A stretch of DNA of 64,000 nt, taken from the NCBI RefSeq assembly GCF_016595525.1, contig NZ_JAENII010000006.1, positions 62,001 to 126,000 of the forward strand, written 5' to 3'. The position numbers were made by a program, and so were the translations under genes. The DNA is from Haloferula rosea (lineage in GTDB: Bacteria; Verrucomicrobiota; Verrucomicrobiia; Verrucomicrobiales; Akkermansiaceae). The notes beneath the pieces are model-generated. The model was not told the origin of the DNA. It saw only the letters and a list, made by a program, of their open reading frames with translations, and searched no databases. The stretch's first letter is position 1. Each line of letters opens with the position of its first letter. Positions 8,673-17,864 of the stretch are shown here, piece by piece.

Positions 8673-9262
8673 GAGGACAAGGATGCTTGGTAGACGGCCA
8701 CTCCGTCGAGGAACATCTGAACGGCAACGAGGATAAGGATGAGCCCCATCAGTCGCTCAAGTGCCCTAGTCCCCTTAGCGCCAAGGAATCGCATCAGGAG
8801 GGGAGAAGCGATCAAAATGGCGGCGGAGACGGCCCATGCTGCGATCAGGGCCACTGCGATCATTGGCCATTGGTCCGGGTATTTGGTGGTGGTGAGGAGG
8901 ACGAGGGCGATGGCGGAGGGTCCGGCGAACATGGGGATGGCCATCGGCACGATGAAGGGTTCGTCGTCCGAGGCCTCGGTCATCAGGGAGCGGGCGGGGA
9001 AAAGCATGCCCATCGCGATGAGAAACAGGATGATGCCCCCGGAGATGCTCAGGGTGGCAGGCTCGAGCTGGAGGAAGCCGAGGATGCGTTCGCCGCCGAA
9101 CAGGAAGAGCATCATGATCGCCAGCGCGATGAGCATTTCGCGGATCAGGACACGGCGCCGGCGCTCCTCGGGCAGCCGGGACAGGATGCTGTGGAATACG
9201 GCGACGTTCCCGAATGGGTCGAAGACCAGAAAGAAGGTCGTGGCGAGGGCGAGGACATCCAT
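8669..9262 (-). CDS. MarC family (UPF0056) integral membrane protein
   Basis: The 197-residue protein has six predicted hydrophobic helices and the family landmarks: FLVFDPFGNVAVFHSILSRL at the N-terminus, then GGIILFLIAMGML, a loop with the conserved AIPMFAGPSAIALVL, and the terminal RLMGLILILVAVQMFLDG. MarC proteins were once linked to multiple antibiotic resistance, but the transport role is not established. The ATG shares its first base with the TAA of the upstream gene (TAATG), and its stop overlaps acyP. Confidence 0.92.
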   Translation of the reverse strand: MDVLALATTFFLVFDPFGNVAVFHSILSRLPEERRRRVLIREMLIALAIMMLFLFGGERILGFLQLEPATLSISGGIILFLIAMGMLFPARSLMTEASDDEPFIVPMAIPMFAGPSAIALVLLTTTKYPDQWPMIAVALIAAWAVSAAILIASPLLMRFLGAKGTRALERLMGLILILVAVQMFLDGVAVYQASLSS

Positions 9263-10533
9263 TACTCGTCTCCGGGGCCGAGGTTCCGGAACTGAATGAG
9301 GGTGGGGCCGATCTGCTCGACCTGCATGCGTCGTCCGTCGGGGGTGGCGGTGAATTCGCCGGCGGCCGGGTCTTCGTCGAGCCCGGCGATCACGCCAATC
9401 ATCGTCCGGGCGGCTTCGAGGATCCGGGTGGCGCTCGCTTCGTCGGCGAGCTGGACGTGCCAGAGGAGGTCGAGTTGGGTGTCACTGCGTGCCTGCAGGG
9501 TGAATCGGTCACCACGCCAGGCGGTCGCGAGATCGGCCCACTCGGGGTCGAGGGTGGCCAGCCAGAGTTGCAGCCCGAGCATGCCCAGGGATTCCTGCAG
9601 GACTTGCTCGCCTGCCTGCTCGGGGAGCACGGGCAGGGTGATTTCGAGGTCTTCCTGATCGGGGAAATAGGTGGCGGTGAGCACGGGTGGCTCATGCAGG
9701 GTGCCGAGCAATTCCTCCTGCTCCATCAGGCGGTTGGCACGTGGCAGCCCAAGCTGGGAAGGGAAGGTGGCAAGTCCGCGAATGAACACGGGGAGACTGG
9801 CGAGGAGCTCGCGGCTGGCTCCGCCGTCGTCCATGCTGCCCGTGAATCCACGGCCGAGGGCCTGACGGGCGAGGAAGCGGTTCTCGACGGCCATGGCGGC
9901 ACCGTGATGCAGGGCAGTGCGGGCGCGGTCGGCATCGTCCCCGAGATATCCCGCAGGTGGTGGGTAGTGCTGGTGGAGGAGGATGCGTGCCAAGGCCCGG
10001 AGCAGGGCAGCCTGGTCCGGGATGCTGTTGGTGTCGAAGCGGTCGGTCACCCAGGCTTCGCCCGTCTGGTCATCGAACCATGAGCGGGCTCCGAGGCTCC
10101 GGGTCACGGCGAGCTGGGCGGCGTAGCGGTCGTTGGGGTTGAGCAGGCCGATGGCGGACCATGCTTGCTGCCGGTGGTCCAGGCTGTTCGGTGGGAAGCG
10201 GGATTCGATGGCCGCCGTGATGCGGTCGGCGAGTTCTTCGCCGGCGACCTGGTGGACCATCGGGCTACTGCGGAAATCCAGCCCGATCACGCTCTCGGCG
10301 AACTCGATCAGGGTCGGCGGGACGCTGAGTTCGCCTCCGCCCTGCGCGAGCGAACGAAGGCTCTCGTTTTCCCGTTCGAGAAGCTCGATTTCCTCGCGCA
10401 GCGTTTGCAGTTCCGCCGCCATTTCCTCGCTGCGACCGGTCGCCGCGGCGTTTTTCCACTGCAGACCCTGCAGGAGGCCGGCTGCGCCGAGCGCACCACC
10501 CAGCAGGATGGGGAGCAGAGCTTTCGGATTCAT
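9262..10533 (-). CDS. Hypothetical membrane-anchored coiled-coil protein
   Basis: I do not recognise this family. The ATG at 10531-10533 gives 423 residues starting MNPKALLPILLGGALGAAG, a single membrane anchor or signal. A heptad-like stretch follows (AAELQTLREEIELLERENESLRSL, about residues 35-60), then a mostly helical soluble region and a beta-rich end. A longer in-frame reading adds 18 residues but overlaps the upstream gene and would bury the signal. The anchor plus coiled coil suggests a periplasmic protein held at the inner membrane. It sits 4 bases after another secreted hypothetical protein and overlaps the MarC-family gene by one base. Confidence 0.7.
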   Translation of the reverse strand: MNPKALLPILLGGALGAAGLLQGLQWKNAAATGRSEEMAAELQTLREEIELLERENESLRSLAQGGGELSVPPTLIEFAESVIGLDFRSSPMVHQVAGEELADRITAAIESRFPPNSLDHRQQAWSAIGLLNPNDRYAAQLAVTRSLGARSWFDDQTGEAWVTDRFDTNSIPDQAALLRALARILLHQHYPPPAGYLGDDADRARTALHHGAAMAVENRFLARQALGRGFTGSMDDGGASRELLASLPVFIRGLATFPSQLGLPRANRLMEQEELLGTLHEPPVLTATYFPDQEDLEITLPVLPEQAGEQVLQESLGMLGLQLWLATLDPEWADLATAWRGDRFTLQARSDTQLDLLWHVQLADEASATRILEAARTMIGVIAGLDEDPAAGEFTATPDGRRMQVEQIGPTLIQFRNLGPGDE

Positions 10534-10537
10534 GGAC

Positions 10538-11125
10538 TCAGCGCCCGACGGGGCGCGAATTCGGGTTGGCCGGATCCACTTCCTCAAGCTCGTTGAGATC
10601 GGGGATGACTTGGGAGTCGACTTTGCGGCCGAAGATTTCCTCCGCTGTCTTTCCCTTGATCAGGGTGATGCCGACGGGAAGCTGGGCGGTGCCGTCCGCG
10701 TTGTAGCGGTAAACGAACATATGGACGGGTTTCTCCTTCTTCGTGCCTGGGAAATAGCGCTTCACCCGGACGTCGTAGAGGAGTTCCTGCACGAGTTTTC
10801 CGAAAGTGGGTCCGGGGCGTTTGCTATAGCCGAAGCTGGTTTTGTAGAGCTTGTTGCCGAGGCCGTCGTAGATGTCGCACTTCAGCGGGTTCCCTTTGTC
10901 ATCCATGCGGTAGATCGTCTTCATGGTGACATTGCCGGCCGCGGTGGTGGTCGTCTTCTCGAGCGTGCGTTTGTCGTTTCCGCGCTCGAACACGGTTCGG
11001 GTGCCGTCTTCGTTGCGCTTCACGCGGACGAAGGGTCCTTCGATGTCCACGCCGGGGATGCCCTGACAGTGGGCTGCAGGGATCATCGCGAGAGTCAGGA
11101 TGAGTGCAAAAATCGGACGGATCAT
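10538..11125 (-). CDS. Secreted hypothetical protein
   Basis: This 195-residue protein begins MIRPIFALILTLAMIPAAHC, a clear export signal; the Cys is not in a convincing lipobox. The mature part is rich in charged beta-strand-like segments (VRVKRNEDGTRTVFERGNDKRTLEKTTTTAAGNVTMKTIYRMDDKG), reminiscent of repeat-like strands in periplasmic proteins. I find no catalytic motif. It is the first gene of the five-gene minus-strand operon and diverges from folP over 60 bases. Confidence 0.7.
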   Translation of the reverse strand: MIRPIFALILTLAMIPAAHCQGIPGVDIEGPFVRVKRNEDGTRTVFERGNDKRTLEKTTTTAAGNVTMKTIYRMDDKGNPLKCDIYDGLGNKLYKTSFGYSKRPGPTFGKLVQELLYDVRVKRYFPGTKKEKPVHMFVYRYNADGTAQLPVGITLIKGKTAEEIFGRKVDSQVIPDLNELEEVDPANPNSRPVGR

Positions 11126-11185
11126 GGGCGGGCGGAGATTAGGACTTGGCTTGAGGGGGCGCAAGACGCCATTTCCGGGGTCCCG

Positions 11186-12028
11186 ATGCGCTGGAAAACC
11201 CGTCAATCGTCCCACGATCTCAGCACCCGAGGCATGATCATGGGGATTCTCAATGTCACCCCGGATTCGTTTTCGGACGGGGGCAGGCACGCCGGTCCCG
11301 AGGCGGCGCAGGTCCAGGCGCAGCGGCTGATTGCCGAGGGGGCGGACATCATCGACGTGGGTGGCGAGTCGACCCGGCCCGGGGCGGAACCCGTCGGATT
11401 GGAGGCGGAGATCGGGCGGGTGGTGCCGGTGATCGAAGCGCTGCGGTCGGATTGGGATGGCTTGATTTCCATCGATACGATGAAGCCCGGAGTCGCCCGC
11501 GCGGCGCTGGAGGCCGGGGCGGATATCGTCAATGACGTCAGTGGTTTGCGGGATCCGGAGATGATCGGGGTGTGCGTGGACTCGGGATGCGGCGTGGTGG
11601 CCATGCACATGCAGGGCGAACCGCGAACCATGCAGATGGCTCCGGTTTACGAAGATGTGGTTGCCGAGCTTCGCGACTACTTTGCCGAGCGGCTTCAGTG
11701 TTTCCTGGAGGCAGGCATGGATCCGGAGTGCGTGGCATTTGATCCCGGGATTGGTTTCGGGAAATCACTCGAGCACAACCTGCAGTTGATCCGCGGGCTG
11801 GAGGGGTTGCAGGTCGGCGACCGTCCGCTTCTGATCGGCTTGTCGCGGAAGAGCTTCATCGGGAAGCTGTTGGAGAGTGACCGGATGGAGGACCGGGAGT
11901 GGCCGACCGTGGCGCTGACGGCGTGGACCCGTGAGAGCGGGGCGCGCATCCACCGCGTGCATGACGTGCGGCCGAACCGTGAGGCGCTGCGCATGGTCGA
12001 GGCCGTGATGCACGGCGTGGATGATTGA
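11186..12028 (+). CDS. folP: Dihydropteroate synthase
   Basis: FolP joins 6-hydroxymethyl-dihydropterin pyrophosphate to p-aminobenzoate in folate synthesis and is the sulfonamide target. From the ATG at 11186 the 280-residue protein shows MGILNVTPDSFSDGG (residues 19-33), DVGGESTRPGAEPV, the middle VNDVSGLRDPEM, FDPGIGFGKSLEHNLQLI and LIGLSRKSFIG, with a terminal RIHRVHDV. All pterin and pyrophosphate contacts appear intact. The reading frame is open far upstream, but that part only mirrors the minus-strand genes. No other folate gene is nearby. Confidence 0.95.
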   Translation: MRWKTRQSSHDLSTRGMIMGILNVTPDSFSDGGRHAGPEAAQVQAQRLIAEGADIIDVGGESTRPGAEPVGLEAEIGRVVPVIEALRSDWDGLISIDTMKPGVARAALEAGADIVNDVSGLRDPEMIGVCVDSGCGVVAMHMQGEPRTMQMAPVYEDVVAELRDYFAERLQCFLEAGMDPECVAFDPGIGFGKSLEHNLQLIRGLEGLQVGDRPLLIGLSRKSFIGKLLESDRMEDREWPTVALTAWTRESGARIHRVHDVRPNREALRMVEAVMHGVDD

Positions 12029-12169
12029 GGTGGCATGACGAAGCGGCTTGAATGACGCTGGCGTGCGAGGCCGGACGATCTCCGCCATCCATCGCCGCGA
12101 AAGTTCACCGCCGTCCTAGCGGTAGATAGGATTCAGCCCGTGATGTCCCTTCCTTTCATCGTACGACCC

Positions 12170-14512
12170 ATGAAGCTCTGGCCGGTGTGGCTCGCCTGTG
12201 CGGGTAGTGCCGTGGCGGAGCCCTCTGGGCAGCATCATGGGCGTCAGATTTATCAGAAACTCTGCGTCGAGTGCCACGGGGCGAATGGTGAGGGGAACGA
12301 CGAGGAGTTCGTGGACCCCCTGTACGGTGAGAAATCGGTCGAGGCACTGGCTCGTCGAATCCACCGCACGATGCCGGAGGATGAGGAGCATTTGTGCGTG
12401 GATGACGATGCGGCGGCGGTGGCGGCCTACATTCATCAGGCATTCTACTCGCCCCAGGCGAGGGCGGGCTTGAATCCGCCCCGCCGCGATCTGGTGCGGC
12501 TCACGGCCCCGCAGTTCAAGCAATCGGTGGCCGATGTGGTGGGTCGCTTCATGGGTGGACACGGCCGCCTGCTGCCCGAGAAACGTGGACTGAGCTTCAA
12601 GGCCAGTGGCCTGCATGAGGACAGTGCCGGGAAGAACAAGTTCACCAACGTGAAGCGGCACCAATTCGAACGCTCGGGTGAGGATCTGACCTTCAATGTC
12701 CGCGAGATGATCGGTGAGGAGCCGATCACCACCCGTTCCGACATCACGGTGAATCTTTCAGGTTCGATCCTGGCCGAAGAGACGGGCAGCTACGAGTTTG
12801 TCGTGCGCAGTGCCAATGGTTTCCGCCTGCGGGTCAACCAGGACCATTCCCAACTCGCGGTGCTCGACCGCTGGGTGGCGTCCGGGAAAGACATCCGCGA
12901 AGCAGGGGTCCGGGTGGAGTTGGTCGGCGGACGTCCCTATGCCTTGCACTTCGAGACGGTGGTTTCGCCCAAGGATCAGCACGCGACGACCGAGGTGCTG
13001 TGGAAGACGCCGCATGGCGCGCTCGAAAGGATTCCCAAGCGCTTCCTTTATTCGGTCTGGTCCCCGCCGGTGGCGGTGGTGACGACATCGTTTCCGGCCG
13101 ACGATGCGAGCTATGGATACGAGCGTGGCAGCGGGATCTCGAAGGACTGGCTGCTGGCGGTGAATCGCGGGGCGATCGAAGCTGCGGATTTCGTCGAGGC
13201 CAACCTGAACCGATTGGCAAAAACCAAGGCGGGGGCCAAGGACCGCGACCGGAAGGTGCGCGAGTTTTTGGGACGCTTTGTCGAAGCCGCGCTGCGTCGA
13301 CCGCTCGACTCGGACGAGCAGAAAAGCTTCCTCGAGGGGCCGATCAATCGTGCGGATGGTGTAATTCCTGCATTGCGGCCGGTGGTGGTGCGGGCACTGA
13401 CCTCGCCGGAGTTCCTCTATCCCGAACTGCCGCAGGGCGAGGGCGGGGAGTCCAGGGAGACGGCGGCACGCTTGGCTTTGGTGTTGTGGGATTCCGTTCC
13501 CGACGAGGCTCTGGCGAAAGCGGCGGCCAAGCGGCAGCTTGATTCTCCGCAGGCGATCGAGCGACAGGCTCGGCGGATGCTCGACGACCCTCGTGCTCGA
13601 CTGAAGGTGCGAGGCTTCTTCCACCATTGGTTGGAAATGGATCGGGCGGAGGATGTGTCGAAGGACCATGAGCGTTTTCCCGGCTTCGATGAGCAGTTGA
13701 TGGCGGACCTGAGAATTTCGCTGGAGTTGTTTCTCGATGAGATCGTCTGGAGCGAGTCCTCCGATTTCCGCCAACTACTACTCGCGGATTACTTGATGCT
13801 CAATCCGCGGCTGGCCAAGGTCTACGGGGAACAGCCCACGCAGGGAGGGTTTCAGAAGGTGGCCTTTGATTCCCGGAAGCGCACCGGCGTGATCACCCAT
13901 CCCTACCTTCTGGCTACCCTCGCATATCACGACAACACCTCGCCGATTCACCGGGGAGTCTTCCTGACCCGCAACATCGTCGGCCAGCAGCTCAAGCCTC
14001 CGCCCGAAGCGACTGCCTTCAAGGATGCCGACTTCGATCCAACCATGACGATGCGGGAGAAGGTCTCGGAGTTGACCCGCGACAAGTCGTGCATGGCCTG
14101 CCATTCGACGATCAACCCGTTGGGATTCAGCCTCGAGCACTACGATGCGATCGGCCGCTGGCGGGCGAAGGACGGAGGTCGGGCCATTGATGCGAGCAGT
14201 GATTTCCTGCCCGAAACCGGTGACCGGATCCGCCTCCGTGGAGCGCGCGATGTCGCCGAGTTCGCCGCTTCCAGTCCGATCGCCCACCGTGCCTTTGTTC
14301 GCCAGATGTTCCACCATTTGGTCAAGCACGGCATGGCGAGTTATGGTCGCGATGCCGACGAGCACCTTTATCGTAGGTTCCGGGACTCTGATTTCAATAT
14401 CCGCGAGCTCTGCGTGGCCATCGCCAAGGTGGCGGCGCTCGGGAGCGGTGACTCCAGCTCCGCGCAGCATCCGGCCGATGCGACGAAATCCCTGCATGCG
14501 AATACCCAGTAA
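12170..14512 (+). CDS. DUF1592/DUF1588 cytochrome-like protein with PA14 domain
   Basis: The 780-residue exported protein starts MKLWPVWLACAGSAVAEPSG. Upstream in-frame starts at 12140 (GTG) and 12143 (ATG) are possible. An N-terminal haem-c site (CVECHG, about residues 32-37) lies in a small cytochrome domain. A PA14-like beta domain follows (about 185-300, ETGSYEFVVRSANGFRLRVN), then the DUF1592 helical region, DUF1588 with a second CxxCH (CMACHSTINPLGFSLEHYDAIGRWR) and a DUF1585-like end. Such proteins are abundant in Planctomycetes and Verrucomicrobia and are encoded with DUF1552 partners, as here 6 bases downstream. They are thought to act in surface or periplasmic redox or carbohydrate-linked processes; the reaction is unknown. 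Confidence 0.88.
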   Translation: MKLWPVWLACAGSAVAEPSGQHHGRQIYQKLCVECHGANGEGNDEEFVDPLYGEKSVEALARRIHRTMPEDEEHLCVDDDAAAVAAYIHQAFYSPQARAGLNPPRRDLVRLTAPQFKQSVADVVGRFMGGHGRLLPEKRGLSFKASGLHEDSAGKNKFTNVKRHQFERSGEDLTFNVREMIGEEPITTRSDITVNLSGSILAEETGSYEFVVRSANGFRLRVNQDHSQLAVLDRWVASGKDIREAGVRVELVGGRPYALHFETVVSPKDQHATTEVLWKTPHGALERIPKRFLYSVWSPPVAVVTTSFPADDASYGYERGSGISKDWLLAVNRGAIEAADFVEANLNRLAKTKAGAKDRDRKVREFLGRFVEAALRRPLDSDEQKSFLEGPINRADGVIPALRPVVVRALTSPEFLYPELPQGEGGESRETAARLALVLWDSVPDEALAKAAAKRQLDSPQAIERQARRMLDDPRARLKVRGFFHHWLEMDRAEDVSKDHERFPGFDEQLMADLRISLELFLDEIVWSESSDFRQLLLADYLMLNPRLAKVYGEQPTQGGFQKVAFDSRKRTGVITHPYLLATLAYHDNTSPIHRGVFLTRNIVGQQLKPPPEATAFKDADFDPTMTMREKVSELTRDKSCMACHSTINPLGFSLEHYDAIGRWRAKDGGRAIDASSDFLPETGDRIRLRGARDVAEFAASSPIAHRAFVRQMFHHLVKHGMASYGRDADEHLYRRFRDSDFNIRELCVAIAKVAALGSGDSSSAQHPADATKSLHANTQ

Positions 14513-14518
14513 TCTGCC

Positions 14519-15886
14519 ATGAAATACTACGATCGACGTAATTTCCTTCGCGACCTCGGAGTCTCGGCGGCGCTGGCTCCCTTTGTCGGTGGTTTGCCGA
14601 GCCTGCTTGGAAAAGACTCCGGAGCGGCACCCGCGAAACAGCGTTTGATCGTGATGTTTTCGCCGAATGGCACGATTCCCGAGGAGTTCTGGCCTGAGAT
14701 CTCCGAGGATTCCCTGAGCTTCAAACGGATCCTGGAGCCGCTCGAGGACTTTCGTGACCGCACCCTCGCGCTGCGCGGCATCGCCAACAAGATCCGTGGT
14801 GATGGTGATGGCCATATGCGCGGCATGAGCTGCCTGTTGACCGGCACCGAACTCCTGCCTGGAAACATCCAGGGGGGTGGCAATACTCCGGCCGGCTGGG
14901 CCGGAGGCATCTCGATCGATCAGGAGCTGAAAAACCGCCTGCAGAAGAACGAAGTCACCCGCACCCGTTTCGGCTCGATTGAGTTTGGCGTGGCGGTGCC
15001 GAACCGGGCCGACCCGTGGACGCGAATGTGCTATGCCGGGGCTGACAAGCCGCTGGCGCCGATCTCGGATCCTGAACAGATGTTGGCCAAACTGTATGGC
15101 GACGCGAAGGACAAGGAGACCCTGCTGGGCATCGTCGATGGCGTGAAGGACGACATCGGCCGGGTCGCCCGCAAGCTGAGCTCCGAAGATCGCGAGATGC
15201 TCGACCAGCACCTGACCTTGGTCCGCGAGATGGAGGTTGAACTTTCCCAGGCCGGACAGAAGGAGCTGATCCACCCGGTTCCCGAGATCGACCCGGCGGT
15301 CGAGCTGGTGAATGACAACACGCCGGAACTCAGCCGCATGCAGATCGATCTGCTGGTCAGCGCGATGGCGAATGACATGACGCGGATCGGCACTCTGCAG
15401 TTCATGCGCTCGGTGGGGCAGGCGCGGATGCACTGGCTCGACGTGCAGGAAGGTCACCACGGCTTGTCCCACGAACCGGACGGCAACAAGGACTCACGCG
15501 AAAAGCTGATCCGTATCAACCGCTGGTTTGCCGGCGAGCTGGCTTACCTTGTCCGGCGTCTCCACGACACCCCGGAACCCGGCGCCGATGGCAGCATGCT
15601 CGATCACACCCTGGTGATCTGGCTCAACGAACTCGGGAAAGGGAACAGCCACACGCTCAACGACATTCCCTTCCTGATGATTGGCGGGGCCCCCGGCATT
15701 CGGATGGGTCGCAGCCTCGATTTCGCCCAGACGCCCAAGCACGAAGGCAAGGCAAAGCAGGGGAACAAGCGGAACTTCGTTGCCCACAACCGGCTCTGGC
15801 TAACGGTCGCCGAAGCCATGGGCCAGCCGCTGGACAGCTTCGGGAACGCCGACCTGTGCGCCGGCGGAGCGCTGGACTTGGGCTGA
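14519..15886 (+). CDS. DUF1552 protein with Tat-type signal
   Basis: The 455-residue protein begins MKYYDRRNFLRDLGVSAALAP, an RRNFL twin-arginine motif, so it is probably exported folded. The body matches DUF1552: RLIVMFSPNGTIPEEFWPE, then LRGIANKIRGDGDGHMRGMSCLLTG, then WLDVQEGHHGLSHEPD, and LVIWLNELGKGNSHTLNDIPFLMIGGAPG. The general plan resembles DUF1501-type sulfatase-like proteins with several conserved His and Asp residues, but the function is unknown. It follows the DUF1592 gene by 6 bases and surely belongs to the same transcript. A weak inverted repeat (7-base arms AAGGAGG at 15909 and CCTCCTT at 15935) lies after the stop and could aid termination. Confidence 0.9.
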   Translation: MKYYDRRNFLRDLGVSAALAPFVGGLPSLLGKDSGAAPAKQRLIVMFSPNGTIPEEFWPEISEDSLSFKRILEPLEDFRDRTLALRGIANKIRGDGDGHMRGMSCLLTGTELLPGNIQGGGNTPAGWAGGISIDQELKNRLQKNEVTRTRFGSIEFGVAVPNRADPWTRMCYAGADKPLAPISDPEQMLAKLYGDAKDKETLLGIVDGVKDDIGRVARKLSSEDREMLDQHLTLVREMEVELSQAGQKELIHPVPEIDPAVELVNDNTPELSRMQIDLLVSAMANDMTRIGTLQFMRSVGQARMHWLDVQEGHHGLSHEPDGNKDSREKLIRINRWFAGELAYLVRRLHDTPEPGADGSMLDHTLVIWLNELGKGNSHTLNDIPFLMIGGAPGIRMGRSLDFAQTPKHEGKAKQGNKRNFVAHNRLWLTVAEAMGQPLDSFGNADLCAGGALDLG

Positions 15887-15993
15887 GGGGGGAAGCGCCA
15901 GCTCGCGAAGGAGGCGTGCTTTTCCCTTCCGGTCCTCCTTGATTCCCATGGAGATGGTGGCATTAAGTTCGCTGCTGGTTCAATTCTCCTACC

Positions 15994-17781
15994 ATGACTC
16001 CGCAAGCGATCGACATGCTGGTGACCTTCGCGGTGCTCGGGGCGGTCTTTCTGATTTTCATGCGTGAGTGGCTGCCGGTCGACATGGCGGCACTGGGTGG
16101 GATGTGTGTGCTGCTGGCCGTCGGCGTGCTCGATGAGAAGGATCTCGGAAAGGTCTTCAGCAATGCGGCTCCGATGACGATTGGAGCGATGTTTGTTTTG
16201 AGCGAAGCGCTGACTCGGACGGGTGCGATCGATTGGCTCGCGGGAAAGTTCGCCAAGTGGGCGGGTTCGTCCCTTTTGCGGGCGGTCTTGATCCTGGCGT
16301 TGATCGTGATGCCGCTCTCGGCCTTCCTCAACAACACGCCGGTGGTGGTGGTTTTCCTGCCGGTTCTGATGGCCTACTCACGGTCGACGGGAATTCGTGC
16401 GAGCAAGCTGCTCATCCCTCTTTCCTTCCTCAGCATCCTCGGCGGCACCACCACGCTGATCGGTACTTCGACCAACCTGCTGGTCGCGGGAGTCGCAAGC
16501 AACGTCGGCCAACCCGCCTTCAGCATCTTTGAGATCAGTGGACTGGGTCTGATCTATGCGGCGATCGGCTTCCTCTATCTCTACTTCATCGGTCATCGCC
16601 TGCTGCCGAATCGCGATACGGTGAGCAGTCTGCTCGATGCCGAGGACACGCGGCGATTCAGCAGCGCGGCAGAGATTGCAGCGGGCTCTGACCTGATCGG
16701 TCAGCGACTTCTCGATGTGGCGGCTTTCGCGGATCGGAAGAAGGTCGTGGTCTATCAGGTGAACCGTCGCGGCCAGCGGGTCGATGACATTCCCCTGGAT
16801 GCGCTGGTGATCGAAGAGAGGGACGTGCTTTGGTTTCGGGCGACGTCGAAGGTCCTGGCGGAGATGAGGGCGACGGAGGGTCTGGTGCTGCTTCCCGAGA
16901 AGATCGGGGAGAAGGATGGTGGGACCGAGGTGATGACGGTGGAAGCAATCATCGGAAGCCACAGCAAGCTCATCGGGAAGACGGTCCGCGGTTCGAACAT
17001 GCGGCGCAAGTATGGCGTCGTGGTGATGGCGGTGCATCGGAAGGGGGTGAACCTGAGCGAGGGATATCAGGATCTCAGTCTGGCCTTTGGGGATACGCTT
17101 CTTCTTGAAGGCCCGGTCCATGGGCTTTCCCAACTGCGTGCCGAGGATGACTTCCTGAGTCTCAATGAGAGCGTGGTGAAGACTCCGAGGAAGTCGAAGA
17201 TTCTGGTGGCCATCGGTGCTTTGGGATTGGCGATCCTGCTGGCGGCCGTGGGAGCCATGTCGATCACCAGCGCCGCCTTGATCGCGGCGGTCACGGTGGT
17301 GCTGCTCGGTTGCGTCGAAGTGCGGGAGGCCTACCGCAGCATCGAGTGGAATATCCTTTTCCTGATCTACGGCATGCTGGGGATCGGTGTGGCGATGGAG
17401 AAAACCGGCGGCGCGGAATTGATCGCGAACCAGGTGGTGGCGATGAGCTCCGACCTGGGTCCTGTCTTCGTGCTGGCGGCGATCTACCTGCTCGCGTCAT
17501 TGATGACCGAGATCGTCACCAACAACGCGGTGGCGATCATTCTGACACCCATCGTCATCTCGATCGCGGCATCGCTCAACGTCGATCCGCGACCCTTCAT
17601 CGTCGCGGTGATGTTCGGAGCGAGCGCGAGTTTCATCACGCCGATCGGATACCAGACGAACACCTACGTGTACGGTGCGGGCGGCTACAAGTTCAGTGAT
17701 TTCCTGAAAGTGGGTGTTCCGCTGAACCTGATCCTCTGGGCGACGGCGACGGTTCTGATCCCGAAGTTCTGGCCGTTCTAG
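15994..17781 (+). CDS. SLC13/DASS family permease with two TrkA-C domains
   Basis: The 595-residue transporter has a membrane half (about 1-195), a soluble insert (about 205-385) with two TrkA-C/RCK-C-like domains (VVVYQVNRRGQRVDDIPLDALV and VVVMAVHRKGVNLSEGYQDL), and a second membrane half. The substrate-loop motifs MPLSAFLNNTPVVVVFLPV and LMTEIVTNNAVAIILTPI are the paired NT-type signatures of the divalent anion:sodium symporter and ArsB-like superfamily. Relatives carry sulfate, dicarboxylates or other anions; the substrate cannot be read here. It is a single-gene unit preceded by a 107-base gap. Confidence 0.9.
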   Translation: MTPQAIDMLVTFAVLGAVFLIFMREWLPVDMAALGGMCVLLAVGVLDEKDLGKVFSNAAPMTIGAMFVLSEALTRTGAIDWLAGKFAKWAGSSLLRAVLILALIVMPLSAFLNNTPVVVVFLPVLMAYSRSTGIRASKLLIPLSFLSILGGTTTLIGTSTNLLVAGVASNVGQPAFSIFEISGLGLIYAAIGFLYLYFIGHRLLPNRDTVSSLLDAEDTRRFSSAAEIAAGSDLIGQRLLDVAAFADRKKVVVYQVNRRGQRVDDIPLDALVIEERDVLWFRATSKVLAEMRATEGLVLLPEKIGEKDGGTEVMTVEAIIGSHSKLIGKTVRGSNMRRKYGVVVMAVHRKGVNLSEGYQDLSLAFGDTLLLEGPVHGLSQLRAEDDFLSLNESVVKTPRKSKILVAIGALGLAILLAAVGAMSITSAALIAAVTVVLLGCVEVREAYRSIEWNILFLIYGMLGIGVAMEKTGGAELIANQVVAMSSDLGPVFVLAAIYLLASLMTEIVTNNAVAIILTPIVISIAASLNVDPRPFIVAVMFGASASFITPIGYQTNTYVYGAGGYKFSDFLKVGVPLNLILWATATVLIPKFWPF

Positions 17782-17830
17782 CGGAGTGGACGGGGAAGAG
17801 CTTCAAGACTTTCCGCGTAGGGAGCCGGCA

Positions 17831-17859
17831 TGATGAAGCGGCTTGGAAAGCCGCGCTCC
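17831..17859. repeat. Short palindromic element between convergent genes
   Basis: A perfect hairpin (GCGGCTT at 17838-17844, loop GGA, AAGCCGC at 17848-17854) sits in the 83-base gap between the SLC13 gene and the convergent helicase gene. It could act as a bidirectional terminator, though no T-tract follows. The left part, GCATGATGAAGCGGCTTG, resembles GCATGACGAAGCGGCTTG at about 12035, after folP, which suggests a dispersed repeat. Only these two copies are seen in the window. Confidence 0.5.
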
Positions 17860-17864
17860 TCAAC

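Noticed and set aside
10133-11185. Extension of folP far upstream in the same frame
   Set aside because: The extra part is antisense to two minus-strand genes and has no dihydropteroate synthase character; the family start fits 11186.
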